Assembly: GCF_009870825.1 (NCBI RefSeq) | Contig: NZ_WTWY01000008.1 | Location: forward strand, 204,732-268,731 | DNA length: 64,000 bases | Direction: 5' to 3' | Source of the DNA: Paenibacillus sp. USDA918EY | GTDB lineage: Bacteria; Bacillota; Bacilli; Paenibacillales; Paenibacillaceae | Shown: in pieces, positions 35,856 through 43,975 of the stretch | Layout of the letters: each line of letters begins with the position of its first letter | How positions within the stretch are numbered: position 1 is the first letter of the stretch | Program-made: the position numbers and the translations under genes | Notes under the pieces: generated by a model | What the model was told of the DNA's origin: nothing | Database searches by the model: none | The model's input: the letters and a program-made list of their open reading frames with translations, nothing else

Positions 35856-35893
35856 TTTAGTGTATAATGTGTTTGTGAGAGGGGGTCATTCAT

Positions 35894-36517
35894 ATGCCAA
35901 ATAAAGAGCCTTCGCAAGCCCGAGAAGATAAGGATTCCAATTCAATCGGTGCGGTTACAACGGGAAAATCATTACGGGCGGACGCCAGACGAAACAGAGA
36001 CCGCGTACTGGACATTGCAGCGAAAGTCTTCGCCACTGAGGGATTGGACGTTCCAATAGACGTAATCGCCAGTCGTGCAGGGATTGGGATTGGAACGGTA
36101 TATCGTCACTTTCCGACGAAAGAAGAATTAATTGAAGCTGTAGTTTTCAGTTTTAAGCAATGTCTCATCGAGAAAGCAAGGGAGATGCTCTTGCAAGACG
36201 ATCCAGGTCTAGCCTTTTTTGACTTTCTGTCGCTCATTGTGAGAGAGAGCATGGGAAATAAAGCCATAATCGCCACTTTAGCCAGAGCTGGTGAAGGCAT
36301 TCATCGTCCACTCTCTGGTAACGCAATGGATTTTCAACATGCACTAGGGGAATTACTGAAACGCGCCCAGCAAGCGGGTTCAGTTCGCAATGACATTCAG
36401 GTAGCCGATATATCGGCTATTCTATTTGGTGTTATGCGTACTCTGGAATCCAATGCCGATCCCGGATTATCGGAGCGCATCCTGTCGGTGGTATGCGACG
36501 GGTTACGTGGTCGTTGA
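35894..36517 (+). CDS. TetR/AcrR family regulator
   Basis: Repressor of 207 residues. A charged tail of about 30 residues is followed by the TetR HTH (ADARRNRDRVLDIAAKVFATEG, then IDVIASRAGIGIGTVYRHFPTKEELIEAV). The ligand-binding domain resembles SbtR-like C-terminal domains (ISAILFGVMRTLESNADPGLSERILSVVCDGLR). It is divergent from the SDR gene and most likely represses both through the ACGGA-N8-TCCGT operators. Ligand unknown. Confidence 0.9.
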   Translation: MPNKEPSQAREDKDSNSIGAVTTGKSLRADARRNRDRVLDIAAKVFATEGLDVPIDVIASRAGIGIGTVYRHFPTKEELIEAVVFSFKQCLIEKAREMLLQDDPGLAFFDFLSLIVRESMGNKAIIATLARAGEGIHRPLSGNAMDFQHALGELLKRAQQAGSVRNDIQVADISAILFGVMRTLESNADPGLSERILSVVCDGLRGR

Positions 36518-36618
36518 TGAACAGATTTCGGTAAAGGGCTTTATATATGGATTAATGGCATCTATTCAAGTTGCGCATTCTGCGCAGTCTTGGTTAATAT
36601 TGCAAGTTCTATGAAATA

Positions 36619-36662
36619 AGGCATCCCTTATGTAGACTTCAGTTCTCATAAGGGATGTTTAA
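36619..36662. terminator. hairpin between convergent tetR and OYE genes
   Basis: GCATCCCTTATG pairs with CATAAGGGATG around a 13-nt loop, followed by TTTAATTTAATTA. The remainder of 36518-36734 shows no gene. Confidence 0.65.
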
Positions 36663-36734
36663 TTTAATTATTGATTTATTGATCGATCCTTTCACGCGAA
36701 TATCACCTCTAAAATCTGACCTACTGGGTCTGCG

Positions 36735-37850
36735 TTATCGTCTCCATGCATTTTTTAATTTCCCTGTCAATTCCGTTTGAATGACCTGCTTAAGAAATTG
36801 AAATAGCCCCCTGGGGAGATCGTTTTTTATGAACATGAACGGAGAGTATTTAAACGTAATGGGTTTGTTCTCGACAATCGCCTTTCCGAAGCGCGGTCGG
36901 AACAGGAGCGCTCTTCCTATTGCGACAAGATCGTAGCCATAAGAATGCGCTGCGACCACATCTTTTAGGCTTTTTATTTTGCCGACGCCGATGACAGGTA
37001 CACGTCGATCAATGAAGTCGATAAGCTCACGCCCGATCTCGACGTTTTTAGTTTCAGGACGAATCCCTTTTTGATTAAATTGACTAAGTGAGAAATGAAT
37101 ATAATCAATGTTTCTTTGAATTAGGGCATCTATTAACAATTTGGTGTCGGCCAATGCGATCCCTGTTTGTCCGGTTTCTTCCGGCGATAGGCGATAACCA
37201 ACGATAAAATGGTCGGGCTTCAATTCGGCGACGGCTTTCTGAACAGCCTGAACGACTGCGAGCGGGAACTGAAGTCGATTTTGGATCGTTCCCCCCCATT
37301 GATCTTTTCTTCGGTTCGAGTAAGGGGAGAAAAATTGCTGAATAAGATAACCGTTTGCACCATGAAGCTCTACTCCGTCAAAACCGGCTTTAATGGCACG
37401 CTTGGTCGCTTCGTAAAAGTCCTGAACGATCCGTTCGGCTTGTTCGTTTGTCATTTCCTTTGGAATGGCATAGCCTGGCCGTTTCGCTGGAACGGAAGAG
37501 GGCGCAATGACGTCATTCTCTCCAATTTCCGCCGGAAGGGCTAACTTCCCTGCATGAATTAATTGTGCTACGATGACTGCCCCTTCTTTTTTTAAATTTG
37601 CAGTAAATTCACTGAATCGAGCAACATTCCGATCTGAATCCAATGACACATGATTAAAAAATCCGTGCCCATCTACAGAAACAGAGAGGGCGGCGGTAAT
37701 GAGCATTCCGACGTCCTTTGATCGATTCTCATAATAACGAAGTTCCTGCTCGCTGAAGAACTCGTCTTTATTGGATGAATAAGTCGTCATAGGCGCCATC
37801 ACAAGCGTGTTTTTTATTGTTCTCCCGTTGGAAAAGGTGAATGAATTCAT
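36735..37850 (-). CDS. NADH:flavin oxidoreductase, Old Yellow Enzyme family (YqiG-like)
   Basis: FMN-dependent ene-reductase of 371 residues that reduces activated C=C bonds, quinones or nitro compounds. It has an N-terminal barrel strand with TLVMAPMTTYSSNKDEFFS and IVAQLIHAGKLA. The substrate-binding GFDGVELHGANGYLIQQF with SPYSNRRKDQWGG carries the conserved His/Asn and Arg. The FMN phosphate site is VPVIGVGKI and DLVAIGRALLF. Closest in pattern to Bacillus YqiG. It is divergent from a TetR gene that lies across a 167-bp control region. Confidence 0.88.
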   Translation of the reverse strand: MNSFTFSNGRTIKNTLVMAPMTTYSSNKDEFFSEQELRYYENRSKDVGMLITAALSVSVDGHGFFNHVSLDSDRNVARFSEFTANLKKEGAVIVAQLIHAGKLALPAEIGENDVIAPSSVPAKRPGYAIPKEMTNEQAERIVQDFYEATKRAIKAGFDGVELHGANGYLIQQFFSPYSNRRKDQWGGTIQNRLQFPLAVVQAVQKAVAELKPDHFIVGYRLSPEETGQTGIALADTKLLIDALIQRNIDYIHFSLSQFNQKGIRPETKNVEIGRELIDFIDRRVPVIGVGKIKSLKDVVAAHSYGYDLVAIGRALLFRPRFGKAIVENKPITFKYSPFMFIKNDLPRGLFQFLKQVIQTELTGKLKNAWRR

Positions 37851-37881
37851 ACAAGTTCCTCCTGTGCCCTATCGATCCAAA

Positions 37882-37913
37882 TTGACACCATTTTAATAAT
37901 AGACTACAGTCTA
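37882..37913 (+). promoter_or_regulatory. promoter with palindromic operator upstream of tetR
   Basis: TTGACA (37882-37887), a 17-nt spacer and TACAGT (37905-37910). The perfect palindrome TAGACTACAGTCTA (37900-37913) covers the -10. It lies in the divergent gap to the OYE gene and is the likely binding site of the adjacent regulator. Confidence 0.5.
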
Positions 37914-38017
37914 AAAAGTATCGGCACTTTTATTATGCTGACGGAGGCTTACGCTTGCAAACATCAATTTGCAGCTGAAAGTTTATTATTCGACGAATTT
38001 TGTGGAGGTGTCTATTT

Positions 38018-38587
38018 ATGCAGGTCATGATGAAGGATCGGCGCATACAAAAAACGAAAGACGCTATTCAATCCGCTTTGGCAAAACTATTAAGAGAAAA
38101 AAGTATAGACAAAATGACTGTGAAACAATTATGCGAGGTCGCCAATATCAATAAAAGCACTTTCTATTTGCATTATAGAGATATTTACGACTGTGCCGAT
38201 TACTTACGGGATACCATCGTCGATGATTTGATTGCCGTGTTTGCTCCATACAGCTTTGCGGATATCATTCATAATTTTTCGGTTGTACTGGAAGATATTA
38301 TGAAGACCTTTGATAAGAACAAAGATATTTATATGCCTTTTCTTAAATCTCCAAGTCTTTCATACAGCTTATGTACAATGAAAAACGCAATCATTGAGAA
38401 GGTATTGGAGAAGGTCGATGATCAGGATCGAAATCATGGAATGGACGAATTTATGGTTACCTTTATCATAAGTGGAATGATCAGCGTGCTTGAACAACAT
38501 GATTTTACGGATCTGAATCAGCAAACCATTTCGAATCTGGCCGATAAAGTACAAAATGGGTTTGCCAGCATGCCAAGCACAAGATAA
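38018..38587 (+). CDS. TetR/AcrR family regulator (short C-terminal domain type)
   Basis: A 189-residue regulator with HTH KTKDAIQSALAKLLREKSID and MTVKQLCEVANINKSTFYLH, followed by YRDIYDCADYL. The C-terminal region is of the class seen in DhaS/YsiA-like TetR proteins rather than classical TetR. ATG 38018 lies 8 nt after GGAGGTG, better than the in-frame upstream start at 38000. Divergent from the OYE gene; presumed repressor. Confidence 0.87.
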   Translation: MQVMMKDRRIQKTKDAIQSALAKLLREKSIDKMTVKQLCEVANINKSTFYLHYRDIYDCADYLRDTIVDDLIAVFAPYSFADIIHNFSVVLEDIMKTFDKNKDIYMPFLKSPSLSYSLCTMKNAIIEKVLEKVDDQDRNHGMDEFMVTFIISGMISVLEQHDFTDLNQQTISNLADKVQNGFASMPSTR

Positions 38588-38675
38588 AGAACCTTAAAAC
38601 GGGTCATTGATTTGTTGCTTAAACTCCATATTCGCAGGGATTTGGGGCAGGCAAAGGGGAGGGAATATGCGATCA

Positions 38676-38798
38676 TGGACATTTCGGCCATTATTGAAGT
38701 GGTTAACGATTAGTCGGGCACGTTGTCCATGATGGAACATTTGCGGAATCATTTGATTGGCAAAGTCCGCGTGCCGGCGACGGTGCTATTGACCTGAT
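38676..38798 (+). pseudogene. short decayed open frame
   Basis: From ATG 38676 the frame reads MDISAIIEVVND, a TAG stop, then SGTLSMMEHLRNHLIGKVRV and PATVLLT before the next stop. It looks like one protein segment interrupted by a nonsense codon. I do not recognise the parent family. It sits in a 383-bp gap (38588-38970) that otherwise holds the palindromes described separately. Confidence 0.25.
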
Positions 38799-38811
38799 CC
38801 CAATCTTGCAT

Positions 38812-38884
38812 ACAACATTCAATTGAATGTTGTTGTGGGAACGCCAGCTTAATAAACCGCCCTTAGTGGCGGTTTATTAAGCTG
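38812..38884. repeat. paired palindromes in intergenic DNA
   Basis: A perfect 22-bp palindrome (38812-38833, arms ACAACATTCAA and TTGAATGTTGT) is followed 11 nt later by a hairpin with perfect 17-bp arms (38845-38861 and 38868-38884, loop CTTAGT). A partial CAACATT copy occurs just after it at 38890. There is no T run. This resembles the end of a small mobile or REP-like element rather than a terminator. Confidence 0.55.
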
Positions 38885-38970
38885 AAAAACAACATTGAGA
38901 AATGCCAGAAGAAGAATACATTCTAAGAGATCGTGAAGAAATATGATTCTGAAATCAACCATTTATAACT

Positions 38971-40386
38971 TTATTCGTTAAGCTGAAGGTTGATTTTGTT
39001 CCCGATAAGCTTGGCCGCCGCTTCCGCCGACTTCTGACCGGCGAAGAAAGCCTTCGATTCGTTATCGATGATCTTTTCTAGCTTGGACGGTCCGCCCACA
39101 GGATTAACGGCACCTGAAAGATAGGCGTCCACTTGCTTCAGGAGGACGGGGTCGACCTTGATCGTAGAGGAATCGCCCCCCGTATTCACCACCCCGTCGC
39201 GAAGGATTTTGTTCATCTGCTGCTCGTAAACAGCCTTGTTCATCGGAAAGCCGGGACTTGCATCTAGCGCATCGATATAGGATTGTACGCTTTCGTCGTT
39301 CAACAGGAATTTGATGAAATCCCAAGCTTCCAGCTGGTGGATGGAGTTGGCGTTGACGCCGAGCGTTCCATGCGGCTTGAAGTCGCCTCCGCCTCCCGAA
39401 CTTGAGGAATGCGGCTTGGCATATAGCTTTGTATGCGGATAAGGGGCGAGCATAACGGCTTTGCGCAGCGAAGAAAGCTCGGTCCCGAAGAAATAGGCTT
39501 TTCCGGATTGGGGAACATTCGTTGCCGGTCGTCCTCCCAAATGAAAGTTGAAGACAAGGTCTTCGTCGAACATCGTTTTGACCTGCCGCATCATATCGGC
39601 CAGGGCGTCCGTGTCAAAGTGCGCTTCCCCTTTCGTTACGGTCACAAGCTGTGCATAATTTTCCGAGACCAGTTCGCCAAGCAGAGCGGTAGGCTCCTCG
39701 GCGAAGGCATATTTGTAATCCCCCTTCTGTTTCAATTGTCTGGCGGTGTCGATAAAGTCGCTTAACGACCAGTTGCCGTCATCGAACGTGACACCTGCTT
39801 TCCCGATAGCGTCTGCGTCGCCGAACAGACCGACCAGAGAGAAGTAAAGCGGCATGCCGTACAACCCGCCGTCGTTCTGCAAATGGTCCATGATATTGGT
39901 GAAATACAGCTCCCGGTGAAAATCAGGGTCTTGCTTCATCAATTGGTTCAAATCGGCCAGCAGATGGCGCCTGACATATTGATCGGAAGGAAGCTCGTCG
40001 AGTTCGATCACGTCTGGGCCACTGCCGGCTAGAAGAGCTGTGTTGTTGTTTTTGACGAATTGCTCATGTTTGGCCAGCGCGTCGTTTAAATCCTTGCCCG
40101 AATTCGAAGATGCTTGAAGTTCGATGTCGATATTCGGATGCAGCATCTCGTATTTCTTCACGGCTTTCTGTACCTGCTCGCTCAAGCCATAGGTAGCGAT
40201 GACCAGCTTCACATGCTTGCTCGGATCCGCATTGCCCGCCGTCCCGCTGTCCTCCTCGCCACCCGTCTTCGCTTCCGTGTACCGCGTGTCCGAGACAGTC
40301 CCCGTCCCGCTGTCGTTCCCCCCGGCGCTGGAGCAGGCGGAAAGCAGTACCAACAGAACGAGTCCCAGCCATGCTGTTTTTTTCAT
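38971..40386 (-). CDS. orphan ABC-type solute-binding lipoprotein (paralogue 1)
   Basis: A 471-residue lipoprotein with signal peptide and lipobox LLSAC (Cys18), then a Ser/Gly/Thr-rich linker. The domain starts VKLVIATYGLSEQVQKAVKK and contains GPDVIELDELPSDQYVRRHLL, HLQNDGGLYGMPLYFS and EAWDFIKFLL, all typical of CUT1 binding proteins. No permease or ATPase is adjacent. It is paralogous to the protein at 43976-45382 (matching ends AFFAGQKSAEAAAKLIGNK here). Upstream it shares a 28-nt element with that gene. Start set by AAAGGGG before ATG 40386; an in-frame start lies further upstream. Confidence 0.83.
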   Translation of the reverse strand: MKKTAWLGLVLLVLLSACSSAGGNDSGTGTVSDTRYTEAKTGGEEDSGTAGNADPSKHVKLVIATYGLSEQVQKAVKKYEMLHPNIDIELQASSNSGKDLNDALAKHEQFVKNNNTALLAGSGPDVIELDELPSDQYVRRHLLADLNQLMKQDPDFHRELYFTNIMDHLQNDGGLYGMPLYFSLVGLFGDADAIGKAGVTFDDGNWSLSDFIDTARQLKQKGDYKYAFAEEPTALLGELVSENYAQLVTVTKGEAHFDTDALADMMRQVKTMFDEDLVFNFHLGGRPATNVPQSGKAYFFGTELSSLRKAVMLAPYPHTKLYAKPHSSSSGGGGDFKPHGTLGVNANSIHQLEAWDFIKFLLNDESVQSYIDALDASPGFPMNKAVYEQQMNKILRDGVVNTGGDSSTIKVDPVLLKQVDAYLSGAVNPVGGPSKLEKIIDNESKAFFAGQKSAEAAAKLIGNKINLQLNE

Positions 40387-40468
40387 GTAACGATCCCCTT
40401 TGTTTCCAGGCTGCCACATTTTCCGGCGCATCACCAAGCTTATAACAGACATGTTGCCAATTCATCGT

Positions 40469-40496
40469 CTTCTTGTGAACAAATTGTCTCCAAAAC
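40469..40496 (-). promoter_or_regulatory. 28-nt element shared by the two orphan binding-protein genes (copy 1)
   Basis: On the minus strand it begins GTTTTGGAGACAATTTGTT and agrees at 26 of 28 positions with 43851-43878. It lies 82 nt upstream of the start codon of the first paralogue. The similarity stops on either side, so it is probably a retained control site. Confidence 0.6.
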
Positions 40497-40540
40497 TTAT
40501 GGGGGTCGTTATAGGCATGGAAATACCTGTTGCGTCAACA

Positions 40541-41353
40541 TCAAAAAGAAGTCTTCTTCCGATGTCTCGTCGATTTCGGATGGAACATCCGGTACATCAG
40601 GTTAACCAACGTTTGACGGGGGAAGAATCGATACGCTTGCGAAATCCAATAGTTGCTTCTCCCGTCAATGACCGTCATCTGTTGTTTTTCCAAAGCGCGT
40701 AACCCGGTGTGGACAACGTGTTCAGGCGGTACCATTTTGCCGACCCCCGAATCGTTGGTTCCCATCGCTTCATAAATGTTGGTATCCGTTGGTCCCGGGC
40801 ACAAGGTGACAATGGAGACACCTTTCTCTTTGGCCTCTGCCCATACCGCCTCACTCCAATTAATCAAGAAGGCTTTCGTTGCACTGTAGATGGCCCTGTA
40901 GGGCATGGGTTGAAAACCGCCAGTGGAAGCCACATTCATGATAGCCCCCTGACCTCTTCGAAACATGTCTTGTATAAAGAGATGGGATAAACTCACGGGA
41001 GTATACACATTGAGGCGTATCTCATCCTGCTGGGAACGCAATGTTTTCTCCGCAAACAAACCATGAGTCACAATTCCTGCATTGTTAATTAATAGGTCTA
41101 CTTGTTGCTGGTTCCGTTTAACCGTATCATAAACCTCTTGAGCGGATTCTTCTTTACTCAAATCTGCGACGACAACTTCCACTTGTATATGATGATTTTG
41201 CTTCAAATCCTCTGCAAGACGCAACAATTTATCTTCAGAGCGAGCTACAAGTACAAGATTCATGCCTCTACCAGCGATTTCATGTGCGAATGCTTTTCCA
41301 ATGCCGGAAGAAGCGCCAGTGATCAATGCCGTTTTTCCTTTATAGTCATACAT
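40541..41353 (-). CDS. SDR family oxidoreductase, YqjQ/DltE-like
   Basis: NAD(P)-dependent dehydrogenase of 270 residues with TALITGASSGIGKAFAHEIA at the N-terminus, LLINNAGIVTHG, MNVASTGGFQPMP (Ser) and the catalytic YSATK. The long hydrophobic/basic C-terminal tail (ISQAYRFFPRQTLVNLMYRM) is typical of the membrane-associated YqjQ-like subgroup. It is divergent from a TetR gene across a region with two GGACATATGTCC-type operators. Substrate unknown. Confidence 0.88.
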   Translation of the reverse strand: MYDYKGKTALITGASSGIGKAFAHEIAGRGMNLVLVARSEDKLLRLAEDLKQNHHIQVEVVVADLSKEESAQEVYDTVKRNQQQVDLLINNAGIVTHGLFAEKTLRSQQDEIRLNVYTPVSLSHLFIQDMFRRGQGAIMNVASTGGFQPMPYRAIYSATKAFLINWSEAVWAEAKEKGVSIVTLCPGPTDTNIYEAMGTNDSGVGKMVPPEHVVHTGLRALEKQQMTVIDGRSNYWISQAYRFFPRQTLVNLMYRMFHPKSTRHRKKTSF

Positions 41354-41475
41354 ATGGTTATTCTCCTTTTCTGCAATTGAAGTCCTTCAATGTTTGGATA
41401 GCAGGGCTCTTTTATTCGAAATTTTTTCAGCATTCCTCCATAACTGATATACTCGATTATGATTTTTTGTAAAAG

Positions 41476-41521
41476 GGACATATGTCCGTTTTATAAAAAT
41501 CATATTACCGGGCATATGTCC
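41476..41521. promoter_or_regulatory. twin TetR-type operators between SDR and tetR
   Basis: GGACATATGTCC (41476-41487), a perfect 12-bp palindrome, and GGGCATATGTCC (41510-41521), start-to-start 34 bp. They lie in the divergent intergenic region and are the probable binding sites of the neighbouring regulator. Confidence 0.65.
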
Positions 41522-41582
41522 ACTTGTCAAATCGTAAAAAAACCGGCAATTTGATAAAATAGTATCAAGAGGTGGAATGCAA

Positions 41583-42185
41583 ATGAAAAAAGAACGGAAA
41601 GATTTTATAAAATCCAGAAAAACCATTTTGCAGATTGCAGAATCACTTTTTACAGAACATGGCGTAGATAAAATCACAATGCGGAAGATCGCAACGACGG
41701 CAGGCATTGGACAAGGCACACTATATAGGCATTACGCTCATAAAGGGGAGATATGTCAGGACTTGATGAAGGAGAGTAGTTCAGAATTCATCGAGTTGGT
41801 TACCAATTTTCTGGAAAACAACCCCGGCGTATCGCTACAAGAACGATTAATTGAAATGGTGCAATATTGTGTCAATTATATTGACGAGCACTCCAATTGG
41901 TTAGTCTATTTGCAAGCTCCTTCTTGCGAAGAGCGACAACAATTGATGTATCATTCGCAAATCTATACGTTTCTATATCAGGAATTTTGTAAATTGATCG
42001 ACGAAGCGGAGTCGGAACGTAACAACAACGACAGAGATACCGGGTTTAGGGTGGATGCAATGTTGGCGTCAATATCACCGGAGCTTTATGTTTTTTTAAA
42101 AGAACATCGTGGTTATACTAAAGATGCAATTATACAAAAGGTAGTCCGTTTGTATATCGATCCATTATTCAAAGAATCTGTTTAA
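41583..42185 (+). CDS. TetR/AcrR family regulator
   Basis: A 200-residue repressor: RKTILQIAESLFTEHGVDKI, then TMRKIATTAGIGQGTLYRHY and AHKGEICQDLM form the DNA-binding domain. The ligand domain contains QAPSCEERQQLMYHSQIYTF. The upstream in-frame ATG 41577 is almost on top of the ribosome site GAGGTGG, so ATG 41583 is preferred. Divergent from the SDR gene it presumably controls. Confidence 0.88.
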   Translation: MKKERKDFIKSRKTILQIAESLFTEHGVDKITMRKIATTAGIGQGTLYRHYAHKGEICQDLMKESSSEFIELVTNFLENNPGVSLQERLIEMVQYCVNYIDEHSNWLVYLQAPSCEERQQLMYHSQIYTFLYQEFCKLIDEAESERNNNDRDTGFRVDAMLASISPELYVFLKEHRGYTKDAIIQKVVRLYIDPLFKESV

Positions 42186-42269
42186 CAGGTGCTCATGAAG
42201 TTTGATTAGAGACTTTCAATTATCCATTCACTTCGGGGAACGGGTCGGGCTCAATAGTTTCTGTCACAG

Positions 42270-42505
42270 ATAAAAATACTGGACTTATCGGTCAAAATCG
42301 CGAATTAAGTGCCTCAGGGAAACTAAGGGTACCCACTCTCGCTCTTGGCGCCGATCAGGGATCTATCGCAGACATGGTAACTCCCCTTAGGGCATTTGTG
42401 CAAGATCTACAAGGGGGCAATATAAGCTTCTGCGGCCACTTTATCCCTGAAGAGCAGCCAGAAGTGGTAGCGAAAGAACTGACGGCTTTTTTCAGTCTTG
42501 ACTGA
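42270..42505 (+). pseudogene. C-terminal remnant of an alpha/beta hydrolase
   Basis: Without a start codon, the frame reads LRVPTLALGADQGS, then MVTPLRAFVQDLQGGNISFC, then GHFIPEEQPEVVAKELTAFF and stops at 42505. This is the last third of an epoxide hydrolase/haloacetate dehalogenase-like enzyme, including the GH motif of the catalytic His and the E-x-P-E-x-V tail. The nucleophile-bearing N-terminal two thirds are absent. Open frame extends back to 42206 but loses similarity. A gene truncated by deletion. Confidence 0.65.
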
Positions 42506-42548
42506 GGATTGGAAGCGGACGCCCTTGGGTCCTGATCAGGATTTTCTG

Positions 42549-42585
42549 TTGACTGGTTGTCAGTCAATGGTTATATTCTTAATTA
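42549..42585 (+). promoter_or_regulatory. promoter with palindromic operator upstream of tetR
   Basis: TTGTCA (42557-42562), 17-nt spacer and TAATTA (42580-42585). The perfect inverted repeat TTGACTG-GTTGT-CAGTCAA (42549-42567) covers the -35, fitting autorepression by the downstream regulator. Confidence 0.55.
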
Positions 42586-42617
42586 AGAACAGGAGTGAAC
42601 GAAAAGGAGATTTTACA

Positions 42618-43238
42618 ATGCCACGAATTTCGAAAGACCCGCAAGAACGCAAAGACGAAATCCTGGATGCCGCCATGGAACTATTCAACAACAAAGGTTA
42701 CGAGCAGACTTCGGTCAGCGATATTGTGAAAAAAATCGGAGTTGCGCAGGGGACGTTCTACTACTATTTCCAGTCCAAAGAGGAAGTCGTTCATGCCGCC
42801 TGTGAACGCACGATGGCCTTCCGGATGGATCAAGTGAAACAACTGGTGGACAGTAAAGAACTGCACGCCTCCGAGAAACTGCTTCGTCTCTTTACAGAAG
42901 ATTACCCGAACGAACGGAACGATGCTGTATTTGAATATGTACATCAAGAAAACAACAGCACCCTGCATCAGAAATGGATTGTTGCCGAAATTGAGGCCCT
43001 GCTTCCCTATGTCAGACAGATCGTCCAGCAAGGGATGGAAGAGGGAACGTTTCGTGTCAGCCAGCCGGATGTGGTGGCAGAGTTTTTATTGGTGGGTGCT
43101 TCGTTTTGGCTCGATGAGGGGATTTTTGCCGGTAAAAAAGAAGAATACGCCGAGAAAAAACAAGCGCTTGCTGTCATTATCGACCGGCTGCTTGGCGGCA
43201 GTCACGGCACTTCGACCGATACGATACTAAACGAATGA
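42618..43238 (+). CDS. TetR/AcrR family regulator
   Basis: A 206-residue repressor with HTH RKDEILDAAMELFNNKGYEQ, then TSVSDIVKKIGVAQGTFYYY followed by FQSKEEVVHAA. ATG 42618 has AAGGAG 9 nt upstream; the longer frame from 42498 has no ribosome site. It is followed 14 nt later by a broken nitroreductase gene, which was probably its cotranscribed target. Operator candidate at 42549-42567. Confidence 0.9.
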   Translation: MPRISKDPQERKDEILDAAMELFNNKGYEQTSVSDIVKKIGVAQGTFYYYFQSKEEVVHAACERTMAFRMDQVKQLVDSKELHASEKLLRLFTEDYPNERNDAVFEYVHQENNSTLHQKWIVAEIEALLPYVRQIVQQGMEEGTFRVSQPDVVAEFLLVGASFWLDEGIFAGKKEEYAEKKQALAVIIDRLLGGSHGTSTDTILNE

Positions 43239-43252
43239 AAGTAGGAAAAGAT

Positions 43253-43714
43253 ATGAACATGACCAAAAGAAATCCGGGATTTTACGAGGTGCTCCACGGC
43301 CGTCGCGCGATTAAAAAGTACGACCCGGAGGTTAAAATCAGCCATGAGGAACTAAGCCAAATATTGGCGGAGGCGACACTTGCGCCGTGATCGTTCAACT
43401 TGCAGCCCAGGCGCTTCGTTATCATTGAAAGTCGGGAAGCCAAGGAAAAGCTGCTTGAGCTTGCTCCGTTTAACGCTACACAGGTAACGACCTCCTCTGC
43501 GGTCATCGCCATGTTCGGAGATCTGCAGTTTGTTGATCGTGCGGATGACATCGACAGTCAATCCGTGGAACTTGGCTTCATGCCTCGGGAAATGAAAGAT
43601 AAGATGCTCTCCACGATAGTCCCTCTATTTGATCGATTCACGGTTCAGGACAAACGGGAATCCGTTATGGTTGACGGCGGGCGGAAGATTGCATCAGGGA
43701 TTTCATTTTTATGA
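43253..43714 (+). pseudogene. nitroreductase family gene, broken by a nonsense codon
   Basis: From ATG 43253 the frame encodes the nitroreductase start RGRRA-like segment (VLHGRRAIKKYDPEVKISHE, then ELSQILAEATLAP), hits TGA at 43388-43390, and continues in the same frame with SFNLQPRRFVIIESREAKEK. Family members have LAPSSFNLQPW here, so a TCA-to-TGA change explains the stop. The 3' end is also abnormal: VMVDGGRKIASGISFL ends where intact enzymes continue for about 50 residues. Lost FMN-dependent reductase. Confidence 0.8.
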
Positions 43715-43732
43715 ATCATAGTAACCCTATTT

Positions 43733-43775
43733 GCGGCCGACTGAACGATATTTTGTTCAGTCGGCCGTCTTTTTT
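43733..43775 (+). terminator. strong terminator after the broken nitroreductase
   Basis: CGGCCGACTGAAC (43734-43746) pairs perfectly with GTTCAGTCGGCCG (43755-43767), followed by TCTTTTTTT. Confidence 0.9.
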
Positions 43776-43850
43776 TAAAAAGTAAATTTATATGTTTTTG
43801 GGGTCCCCGCAAAGTATTCGGAAGAAGCATAGGCTTCACTCTGTGGGGTT

Positions 43851-43878
43851 GTTTTGGAGACAATTTGTTTACAAGTAG
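43851..43878 (+). promoter_or_regulatory. 28-nt element shared by the two orphan binding-protein genes (copy 2)
   Basis: Begins GTTTTGGAGACAATTTGTT and agrees at 26 of 28 positions with the reverse complement of 40469-40496. It lies 97 nt upstream of the second paralogue. A second TTTGGAGACA occurs at 43885. Confidence 0.6.
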
Positions 43879-43975
43879 GTGAAGCTTTGGAGACATCCTT
43901 ACTTTATATTTGGAAAATATCAGCCATGACCGTTTAGGCTTAAGGACATTTTCAAAAGGAGAGGAGTGTTTCATC

